DNA from: Phoronis australis
Lineage: Eukaryota; Phoronida; Phoronidae
Assembly (NCBI GenBank): GCA_002633005.1
Contig: NMRA01000074.1
Span: 501,425 to 565,424 of the forward strand
DNA: 64,000 nucleotides
Direction of reading: 5' to 3'
Positions 26,001-38,000 of this stretch are shown here, one piece after another (the first letter of the stretch is position 1; each line of letters begins with the position of its first letter). The notes below the pieces were generated by a model, which ran no database searches, had not been told where the DNA came from, and saw only the letters and a program-made list of their open reading frames with translations. The translations under genes and the position numbers were made by a program.

Positions 26001-29000
26001 GAGAGAGACTGCAACACTGTGCCTTGTCCTGGTAAAGTACTGTTTTTAAGCGTAGTGTTAATGCAACCATTCAATAGCAAGCACTCAACGAACTGAAACA
26101 ATTTAAGGTGTTTAACGACAGTTTAACATAACTTTGAATGACAAGTGTTATTTTTTGCTAGTGTGGTTACTGTGATCACACAAGAAGCTTACCGCCTCTT
26201 CATGTGCAATAGTCCTCCCTCTTAGTGTGAGCAGCCTCCTTCTACAAAAAATTTGTATGATGAGTAAGAAGACTAGCGAAAGTGATTTCCCGACATAGAA
26301 TAAGTCATTACTTTTTGAAATAGTTAATGGTGGCTGGTCGAACTGGACCACTTGGGGAGTATGCAGCGCCACTTGCGGAGGTGGACAGCAATCCAGATCA
26401 AGAACATGCAACAACCCTGTGCCGGCAAACGGTGGCGCACAGTGTGTTGGTGACAGCGTGGAAGAAAGAGATTGTAACACTGTGACTTGTCCTGGTAAAG
26501 TACATGCATTATTCTGAACGCACATTACAACAACAAGACAATCGTTAATATACTGCGACCTGACAACGATTTCAAGGGTATTTCACGTGGCTTCAAAATA
26601 AGATTGTATAATAGTGGTTAAGTTGTTGCTAGGTGCATGATTTCTGGGAACACAAACGAATAACCAAATTCCCGGCTGAGGTACAATGTATTAGGGTTGG
26701 TGAGAGCATCCTACTGCTATTAGAACTTGCATGATGAGCAAGATGATTATGCACGAGAATCCAAGAACTGTATGGTTTTTTCATTTTAAAATAGTGAATG
26801 GTGGCTGGTCAAACTGGACCACTTGGGGAGCATGAAGTGCCACTTGTGGAGGTGGAAAACAATCCAGATCAAGAACTTGTAATAACCCCGCACCTGCAAA
26901 CGGTGGCGCACAATGTCCTGGTTCTGGTGTGGAAGAAAGAGACTGCAACACTGGCGTGTCCTTGTAAAATATTATTATTGCAAAGTAGTAACAATGCACC
27001 TAGTCATTAATAAGGACACTGAGATCTAAATGCAATTATTTAAGGTGTTTCACGTGAGTGTAAACTAACATTTTGTCGTTATGTTTCACTAGTGTGGTTA
27101 CTGCGCGTAAGCAATATGCCAACCTTTTCGGGCGTGCGTTAGACTTCTCTCTTGTCATGAGCAACGTTGTTGTATGCGAACCTGATTTGTTTTAAAACAG
27201 TTAATGGTGGCTGGTCGAATTGGACCACGTGGGGAGTATGTAGCGTCACTTGTGGAGGCGGATTACAATCCAGATCAAGAGAATGCAACAATCCTGCGCC
27301 GGCAAACGGTGGCGCACAATGTGTTGGTGACAGCGTGGAAGAAAGAGACTGTAACACTGTGGCTTGTCCTGGTAAATACATGCATTATTCTGAACGTATA
27401 TTACAACAAGACAATCGCCAGCATACTTCGACCTGGCAATGATTTCAAGAGTGTTTCACGTGGCTCTAAAGTAACATTGCATAACAGTGGTTAAGCTGTT
27501 GCTGTATGCATGATTTCTGGGAACACAAACGAACAGCCAACTTCGCGGTTGAGGTTGGTGAGAGCATCCTACTGCTATAGGAATATACATGATGAGCAAG
27601 GTGATTATCCACTGGAATCCAGGCAATGAATGATTCATTTCTTTTTAAAATAGTTAATGGTGGCTGGTCAAACTGGACCACCTGGGGAGAATGCAGCGCC
27701 ACTTGCGGAGGTGGAAAGCAATCCAGATCAAGAACTTGTAATAACCCTGCACCTGCAAACGGTGGCGCACAATGTTCAGGTTCTGGCGTGGAAGAAAGAG
27801 ACTGCAACACTGTGGCTTGTCCTGGTAAAGTAGTATTATTGCAACTTTGTAACAATGCACCTAGCCATTAATAAGCACACACAGTGATCTAAAAACAATG
27901 TACATTTACGGTTATTCACGTGAGTAGAAACTGACATTTTGTCGTTTTTTTCACTAGTGTGGTTACTGCGTCTCAGTCATATTCCAACCATGTAGCGTGT
28001 GCGTTAGATTTTTTCTTGTCATGTTCAATGTTGTTCTAAGCGAACCTGATTTGTTTTTAAAATAGTTAATGGTGGCTGGTCAAACTGGACCACTTGGGGA
28101 GCATGCAGCGCCACTTGCGGGGGTGGAAAACAATCCAGATCAAGAACTTGCAATAACCCTGCACCTGCAAACGGTGGTGCACAATGTCCTGGTGCTGGCA
28201 TAGAAGAAAGAGACTGCAACACTGTGCCTTGTCCTGGTAAAGTACTATTATTGCAACGTAGTAACAATGCCTCTAGCCATTTATAAGCCCAGTGTGGTCT
28301 AAAACTATGTACATTTACAATGTCGTTATTGTTTACTAATGCGGTTACAACGCCTAAGCAACATGCCAACCATTTCGCGTGTGCGTTAGACTTCTCTCTT
28401 GTCATGACTAGATGACTAATGCTGTGTGCTAACCTAATTTGTTTTTAAAATAGTTAACGGTGGTTGGTCGAATTGGACCACGTGGGGAGTATGCAGCGCC
28501 ACTTGTGGAGGCGGATTACAATCCAGATCAAGAACATGTGACAATCCTGCGCCGGCAAACGGTGGTGCACAATGTGTTGGTGACAGCATGGAAGAAAGAG
28601 ACTGTAACACTGTGGCTTGCCCTGGTAAAGTACATGCATTATTCTGAACTTGTATTAAAACGACAAGACAATCGCTAGTATAATGCGACCTGACAACGAT
28701 TTCAATGTTATTTCACGTGGCTCTAAAAATAAAATTCTTTATACCACGATATTAGCGTCAAATGGCAGATACAACCGTGTAATAACCCATAAAGTTATCT
28801 CACTAGTGAGATAACGATTTGGCGGGAAACCGAGGACGGGGTCGAACCCGGGACCCTAATATTGCTGGTCGCCGACTTTACCACTACACCACGCAGCGAC
28901 TGACGTCATCAAGAGTGAAAATAGAATACTTAAATGAGCACGCGCAATAATCGCACGTTCAACAAACCGCATTGCACTGTGCTTACACGTTACGGAAAAT

Positions 29001-32000
29001 AAGACACATAATTTCCATAAAAATGATATCTTAATTCTGTGAAATTTTTCTCTCATGTCTTCTTACTTGTAAATCACCGATCTCTAGTTTGAATGCGGGT
29101 ATCGTGTCGTCAGGATCTTTGACTTGAGAATTATATTCAGTTACCAGTGGTAACCTACTTTAGCAGACGATAATTTCCCGGTCGAAGCTTAGCGTGTAAA
29201 AAACGTGTTTTAAGCTATAGTAGTTGCTTAACCTAAATTTAGAGATTCACTTCATTTCTATTTTGTTTAAATTTCTAATTGGTTTTGAGTATAAGCATTA
29301 TTTGACAAAAATAGCTCGGCTTTTCTTAAAAGGTCACGACCTCCGACCCCGGTCCTCTGACATAGAAAGTAGTTACAATGCCGAGGCGAGTCGAGAAAGG
29401 TAGATAGATCCATTGCAATGTTTCTCGTTTAGTATGTGGTATAAATAGATTATTACATGTTCTCAGTCGTTATCCCCCTTATCTAGAGCCCTCGTGGATT
29501 TTGCAGAATTATCACCCCCGGGGCTGACGCCCCTCGGGCGATAATTCTCCAAAATTCACTCGGGCTCTAGATAACGGGGGATAATGACTTCGCCATGTAA
29601 TAATCTATATGTAACAGTGGTAAAGCTGTTGATAGGTGCATGACCTCTAGGAACACAAACGCATTACCAAATTTGCATTTGAGGTATAAGGGTTGGTCAT
29701 CCTACTGCTATAAGCACTTGCATTATGAGCAAGGTGATTATACACTGGACACCAGGCACTGCATGATTGATTTATTTTTATAATAGTTAATGGTGGCTGG
29801 TCAAACTGGACCACTTGGGGAGCATGCAGCGCCACTTGCGGAGGTGGAAAACAATCCAGATCAAGAACTTGTAATAACCCTGCACCTGCAAACGGTGGCG
29901 CACAATGTTCAGGTTCTGGCGTGGAAGAAAGAGACTGCAACACTGTGGCTTGTCCTGGTAAAGTAGTATTATTGCAACTTAGTAACAATGCACCTAGCCA
30001 TTAATAAGAGCACTCAGGCTGTGATCTAAAAACAATGACATGTTATGTACATTTAGGGTAATTCACGTGAGTGTAATAAATTAAGTTTTTGTCGTTTCCA
30101 AATAGGCATGTGAACAGTGCCCTACTGAAGTGGGTTGGAGACTTAAACCTTACTTCTGTTGAAGATTTTGATTGGTTTAAAATTTATCGATAACCGTATA
30201 TTTTAACGTTAGATTTGTATTTAAGGTATTTCCAGTACAAAATTCTATGTCGTATTATAACAACAAATGTCTTTTTGACGTTAATTAAAGTTCAAGAGAA
30301 TGACTAACTCACATTTTACTCTGAGCATAGAGAGACTATATTTGTGGAATGCAAATATGTAAGAGAGTTGTGGAGAAAAGTTTGTGATGATTTCCTTAGG
30401 ATTGATTTTTAAACGGCCTTGACAATTTACTTTGGAATACCGTTTGTAACAACAGTAACAACATCTTGTCATTTATCAATGTAGAATACAGAACAAACTT
30501 CCGTTAACAACTGATGTCTCTGTAGTGTTCAAAACTATAGAAATATAGAATTTACTATAAGCAAAATCAATGGTATATTAGAAAATCACAACGAAAAATG
30601 GAACTTAATACAACTATAACCCTGGTAAATGTTTATGTATGTTTATGTTTGTTTGTATTGTAATTGTTAGTGTGTTAAAATAAATGTTGGAAAAATATAA
30701 AAATGTCGTTATTTTTCAGTAGTGTGGTTACTGGGTCCAAGAAATATGCCAACCATTTCGCGTGAGCGTTAGACTTCTCTTTTGTCATGAGCAACGTTGT
30801 TTTATGCAAACCTGATTTGTTTTTAAAATAGTTAATGGTGGCTGGTCGAATTGGACCACGTGGGGAGTATGTAGCGTCACTTGCGGAGGCGGATTACAAT
30901 CCAGATCAAGATCATGCAACAACCCTGCACCGGCAAACGGTGGTGCACAGTGTGTTGGTGACAGCGTTGAAGAAAGAGACTGCAACATTGAGGCCTGCCC
31001 TGGTAAAGTGTTCTTTTCACAATGTAGCATATTAGCAACCAGTTATTAGCAAGCGCACTGCGATCTAAAAACAATATAAGGTGTTTCATGTTAGTGTAAA
31101 CAAATTGTGAAAAATGGTTATTTTTACCCTGATGTGATTTCTGCGACAACGCTATCGGCTAATCATTTTGACTTGTTCGGCGACCTTCTCACTTTTCGTG
31201 CGCCACGTTCACTATGCAAACTGAATTCTTTTTCAAAATAGTTGATGGTGGCTGGTCGAATTGGACCACGTGGGGAGTATGCAGCGCCACTTGCGGAGGC
31301 GGAAAACAATCCAGATCAAGAACATGTGACAATCCTGCGCCGGCAAACGGTGGCGCACAGTGTGTTGGTGACAGCCTGGAAGAAAGAGACTGTAACACTG
31401 CGGCCTGTCCTTGTAAAGTTTATTATTATTTTGAACGTGTATCAGTGCAACCAATCAATTGCAAGTATTCTGGAATCTGAAAACCACTTTAATAAGCTGC
31501 GAGAATGCAATACTTTGAAAAAGAATGATAATTTTATCGTTAGTATGGTTTTTGTGACCATACAAGAGGTTAATCATGGCTTGACCTGATCTCTCTAAAA
31601 GTATCTTTTCCAGGTGCATACTCTAGGGTGACATTTATGAAATCAGGTGGTTAAATATTGCATTAAATCTCTCAATACTGGTTCATTTGATTTAATTTAT
31701 AAGTCGGATTTCCACGTATGTTTTGCAGTCACCCCTGTTTGTCAAAAGTTTACAACCTCATCCAAATATTTGCCTATCATGTAGTTAAAAATGGAAGCCA
31801 AGGTAATGCCAATTGAAATATAATCTCCTCGTGTAACCAGCATGCCGAGTTAGTGATCCCGATCAAAGGTCATTGTCGGCAGTGAGTACTAGTGACTTTA
31901 TCTCAAAACAGTAAATGGTGGATGGTCTGACTGGAGCACTTGGGGAATATGCAGTGCCACGTGCGGAGGTGGAAACCAGTCTAGGTCAAGGTCGTGCGAT

Positions 32001-35000
32001 AATCCTGCACCTGCAAATGGTGGTGCACAGTGCCCCGGCGACGCCCTGGAAATAAGATACTGTTACACGGTTGCTTGTCCAGGTAAAGTAGCATTTCTCA
32101 AACTGAGATCAATTTTCGATAATTTGGAAAGACTAAAGGCAAAGTAAAACTCACTGCACAAAAATTATCGTTCCCAGATCTTTTAGGTAACTTTATTGTT
32201 ACTTATTGCAGCTAGATTCCTATACTGAAGACTCCATTTTACATAACACGCTGCTTCTACAACAACTATGTCCACCGTCAATAATCATATACAAATTGCA
32301 CTATTACATCGAAATACTACCATTTTTTCACCTACATGTATTAGTACACGCACACGCACACGCACACGCACACATATGTACAAAAATAGTGTTTACACAC
32401 AATCAACTTGTTCATCAGGTTATAACCTGTGTTGATATGTAGCACCTCTTTATTTGCTGAATTCGGATGAATCAACAATATATAAGAAATCAGTTACATC
32501 CTCGCCGTCATCTTTACTGGAAATTATGTAATTTAATTTAACTTAACAAATGTAGTAAATGGCGGATGGTCTACTTGGACGACTTGGGGAGCATGCAGCG
32601 CCACATGCGGAGGCGGAAATCAATCGAGGTCAAGGTTGTGCAACAATCCTACACCAGCAAACGGTGGAGCACAATGTGTCGGCGACAGCATGGAACAAAG
32701 AAATTGTAATACAGATGCTTGTCCAGGTACAGTTGAACATATAGCTTCACGTCGATCACTTAAAGCGTCTCTACAAAGGATTGTTGAACTTTTAGATGTT
32801 TTGGACCATGTATAATAATTTTATAACACAAAACCTAAAAACATTGCAGGCGGTCCGATATCTGAATAGCATCGAACATGTGCAGACCGCATCGGTCGTG
32901 CCAACTGCACAAAACACCTGATATAAAACTCACTAGAACTCTCTTATGTAAATATAATCTTGAGGCTCTTCCAAAGAGAGATTGCCGAAGTCCGTAGCCA
33001 AGTAGGCCGCGTTCATCTGCTACGGATAGCCTCCATAACCACCACTGCTTGGGTCTTTTGGAAAAGCAAAAAACAAAAATATTGTCTGTCCGATTGATAT
33101 TACTGCATCATCGGCACGTGCAACTTTTTGAGACCAATGCAGCCCTCGGCTGGTGTAGAATGAGACATTCATTTAACGTGGAGACTGCATCCACTGATGA
33201 CGTCACACAAAAAATATTTTTTAAATTTTTGTGTCTATTTCTTGATTAACAGTACACACATTGAAGAAGAAATACCTAAAATACCATACCAAACTTGTTG
33301 GTAACCGATTTCAAGCATTTATAACAATGGTGTCAAGGCGTTAATCTCTCCAAACTGCATTTAATTCAACGTACATGAATGTCTTTTCAAGCGGAATATC
33401 AATGAGCGTATACGCTGGTGGGACGTTTACATGTATCAAACTGTGTGGTTGAAAGTTGCATTCTAATGTACTACTCAATGCCAGTACATACTGTTTAAGA
33501 ATCTTAATAAACGTCTTTAACTGTTAAGTCAAATATCGAAAAAACTAAGCTTTGTCAAACATTAAAATCAAATATTTTCTGAACGGAGAAAGATCGGTAC
33601 TTCTAAAAATATGCTTTTTATTACTGTCTTTATTTTTTACTTGACCACGCTTTTTAAGTCAAATTTTCTATGTGCAAGAAAGGTACTCTCACAACAAAGT
33701 ACCCAACCAGCCAACTTTACTAAAACTGTTTTTAAAGAAAAGTTATGTGTCACAAAAAACGCTAATGTAGGATTTTGCTTTAAGGTGCTTGGTATATGAC
33801 CGTGAATTATCAAAAATTTCTAACTGTGTTTTTGAGACATAACGTGTAGTTTTCATTTTAAAAATGTTTTAGTAAAATCGGCTGGAGAGCTTTTTTTGCT
33901 ATGAACGTACCTTTCTTACTCATGGTCGCGTGACAATAATAAAGACACAGTAGTAAGATGCGTCTTTTTAGAATCCTCGATCTTTATCTCCATTATGAAA
34001 AAATATAGTTTTATGATTTCTAAAGCAGTTTTTTCGATATTTGACTCAGTGTTGAGGTTTTTATTAAGGTCCTATATAACCTTAGGTGGGATTTTCACGT
34101 TTTTGCGTTTCTAAGAAGTCTACAGCTTCAACCAAGTAATTGCCGACCTTGTTGATGAAAATTTATGTAGAGAAATCAGATGGGCTTGCCAAGTCAATTT
34201 CATTCGTCAATTGCTTCCCAACTATAGAGTTTATTTCAAGCAATGGTCCCAATCAAAGGCCATAATCGACAGCAACTATTACGTACATATACTTCATTTT
34301 AAAACAGTAAATGGCGGATGGTCAAACTGGAGTACCTGGGGAGTATGCAGTGCCACCTGTGGAGGTGGAAACCAGTCGAGGTCAAGGTCGTGCGATAATC
34401 CTGCACCTGCAAATGGTGGTGCACAATGTACCGGTGACGCCGTGGAAATAAGATACTGTTACACGGTTGCCTGTCCAGGTAAATTAGCGTTTCTCAGTTT
34501 ATCGGTATCTGAAATTTAAAAAAGTCTCAAGTCAAATTAATTTTGCAAACCCAACAATACTCTTTGACAAAGGTTCCTTAACAAGATAACATTTGCTAGA
34601 AATTTGGTTATTTCTTCACAAACTTAAAGTGCCATCTTCACAACGATTTCCTTCAACTGGGCAACTTGACACACATGTAGCACCTTACTCACCTTATCGA
34701 GGTATGATAAATTGTTTTTGGGCAACCTGCCAGCTAAAATTGTAGTGTGGGCAAAAATCTTCAGACAAAATAGCACTATTTGCCATCATCTATGCTCTTT
34801 CTCAGTTACTTACACACTGAGGAGACGTCTTATCATTTTTGCGGAACATTTGTCGCAAAGTATATGTCGTGTAGTGTATTTGGCGTAGACGATAGGCTGA
34901 ATGGCGGCAATTAAGTTGCTCTAGGACAACTTGTTCTAGTGTAGTCCGTTGTGAGGAAATGAGTTAAGAATAGACAACAAAATGAAAGATTTCATCACCC

Positions 35001-38000
35001 CCATGCAAAATCAATGGCCCGATTGTCTTTACTGGAATTTATTTCACACCATTTGATTTACAAATGTAGTAAACGGCGGGTGGTCTGCTTGGACAACGTG
35101 GGGAACATGCAGCGTCACCTGTGGAGGCGGTGACCAATTCAGGTCAAGGTCGTGTACCAATCCTGTACCGGCAAATGGTGGCGCACAGTGTGTTGGCGAG
35201 GGCGTGGAGCAAAGAGATTGTAACACAAATGCGTGCCCTGGTAGGTCTATAGCACAAGTTTCCAATATTCTAGTCACTGCATCAAAATCACCACCTAAAG
35301 TCTGCCAACTGGAATAAAAGTGTACACTTCCAAATGGTCTGGTGCTCATCCTTTTAAAGACCTGTTTGTACAGAAACGACATTCAAATCTTTTTAAGCAC
35401 AACTTGCTATTGGCAGAAGCTTCCACAATCTGATAAGTTTTGGGGTCCGTCTTATGAAAGGTGACTTGAGACTTACGACTTAAGACAGAAAATTTGTCTA
35501 AGTTAAGACCGGAGACAAAAATTCAGGGAAAACCGTTTCATGAACACAAAGTACGTCTTTACTCTTCGGTCCGAACTTAAGACAAAAATGACGTCGCGGG
35601 GTTTTGACATAGTTGAGCATACAAACTGCGCTTTCGCCACCTGTCGCGAAGTGAAAAACTTAAGCGAGACGGTAAAAGTGGGCATACCTTTATTGAATAA
35701 TAGATGACATTTGCCTGTTGCCCAGGATGACAACCACATAAGTGTGTTGGCTCACCCTAAACACGAGGCTCTGTACTAAAATAGATTTTTTATTGATTAC
35801 CGATTACGTATACATCCAGTTGTCACTTTCAAATATAGTCGGACTTTAAAACGTTACTGTTTCAGGTGAGTCATAGCAGTCCAACCCTTTTAACAACAGA
35901 ATTTTTCATTTCATTTAAACTCAGTAAATGGTGAATGGTCCAACTGGAGTAGTTGGGGAGCATGTAGCGCTTCTTGTGATGGCGGAAACCAATCGAGGTC
36001 AAGGTCATGCAGCAATCCTGCTCCGGCAAACGGTGGTTCACAGTCTTCCGGCGACAGCCTGGAACAAAGAAATTGTAACACACATGCTTGCCCTGTTAAC
36101 ATAACATGTTCAAGATTATCATGCCATTATAAAAACCTCTCGCTTAGTTTCAATTTCAGACGAGGCCATACATCGTTTCAGTCATTTTTAAGCGTTCCGT
36201 GGTCTTTTATCCAGCATCACGACTAGCAGACCTATTATGGTATACGGTTCGGAGAGTTACTAAAATGGGCACCAGTTAACCGAAGGATATTTTCGGGTGA
36301 CTAGAAATTTAACTTCAGAAGCTAAAGAGTTACAGAAGTTTTCAACTTTAAGTTCACAATATATCAATTTAATTGAGCCGGTATTTTATTGCCGTGAATT
36401 CACCGTTGACTACTCTGATCTTCACAGTGTGCTCTTGGATCAGCGGTCGTGGTCAACAAACCTCTTGACGAAAGTGGGTTTTGTGCAAATCTGTTTACGA
36501 AGTAAAGGGTGCCTGAAAAGGACGAATTCCTATTGTTATTAAACTTACGTGGAATCTGCAAAACTGACATCAATATGAAGTGTTTTACAAACGTTAGTGT
36601 CAAGCATATTTCACATGTTTCTGGACTGACCATGAAAAAAACAAAATGTGCCTGTTGCCTTCCTGCACGTCTTATCAGCAAACCCTCAATTCTAATTTTG
36701 AACAATTGATTAACAATTGATTCAGCTCGACATCCAGTTGTCTCCTTGAGATGAAGTGAAATTAGTGAATTAGATATAGAGATAACACAATTAGAAGTTA
36801 GATAAGAGGAATTTCCATCGCTTGTTTAAAATTTGAATGCAGAAGATGGTGGATGGTCTAGCTGGAGCAGTTGGGGAGCGTGCAGCGTCACGTGCGGAGG
36901 CGGGGAGCAGTCTAGGTCAAGGTCCTGCAACAATCCTTCTCCGACAAACGGTGGCATGCCGTGTGCTGGCGCTGACGTGGAATCACGGGACTGCAATACA
37001 GACGCTTGCCCTGGTAAAATGACATTTTTTTCAGATTTGGGCAGAACTGCATTTGGAAATTTCCTAAATTCTGTAAACGAACACCAACTGGTGAATGCTG
37101 CGGTTAGGAAATTGATTTGGGTGCGCCAGCAACCTCGGAAACAGAACACCGGCCCGCGAGAACAGAACAGTTTCCCAAGGTTGCTATGTCCTGTGCTGGG
37201 TGTGCTCTTGTTTAATACCTGAACGAATCTCAAATTTGGGGATCTTTGGGCAACAATAAACTTTAAGCGTACCTGAGAAAACTATAAGTTTTTGTAAAAG
37301 GCTACAAGTTGCTTTTTGATGAACTTAAGATTATCAGAAGAGTTTAGAAAATCATGCAAAACAAGAATATGATATTTAAAAAGTTCTAATCACTGATTGA
37401 TTTCAGGGACAACTGGGGCCTGTTTTATAAATATGTCAGAAATTAGGGATGTGTTCATGAATGGTTATGAGTCAGAACGTTGATCTTACGCCCCGTTTCA
37501 CAGTTATTCGTATAATAATTACTATATTGCACCCAAGAAACAATTTTTAATGTCACTATCAGTTATTAAAATTCTTTCAAAGACCTTAAATTTTAAGAAA
37601 AACATGCTTCGCTATTTTTTCGGAAATAGTTCTGTAGAGCGTATTACGTAAAGGTCTTAAACCACCTTTCATGAAATACACTCCAAGAATATGTTCCATA
37701 AAAAATTACTTAAACGGAGACTTAAGCCATCGATTTGGTCTTACGCTCGGACACCTCAGTTACTGAACAAAGCTTTAGTCAAATAATTATCAACGCATTA
37801 CAGTCACCATCTCCGTAAAAGGCATTTGAATGTTTATTCTCTAGGACCTTGTACTTTTGCTCTTGATCAATTGAAGCTTTCATCAGAAATAGTTGTGTAG
37901 CATAACAACCAATTTCTGACTTAAATCCTGGTAAAATCTCAAGAGACAAAGCCCTGGTATCAGACTCTGCACAGCAATAATTCACAATAAGCAAGTTTTG

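Noticed and set aside
28820-28905. Functional tRNA gene on the minus strand
   Set aside because: A and B boxes are present, but acceptor and T stems do not pair, and it lies in a transposon-rich insertion; a SINE head fits better.
25844-31454. Repeated minus-strand open frames ([18 protein letters not shown]-type)
   Set aside because: They are antisense shadows of the TSP1 exons: same borders, repeated once per exon, no splice-consistent structure and no known domain.
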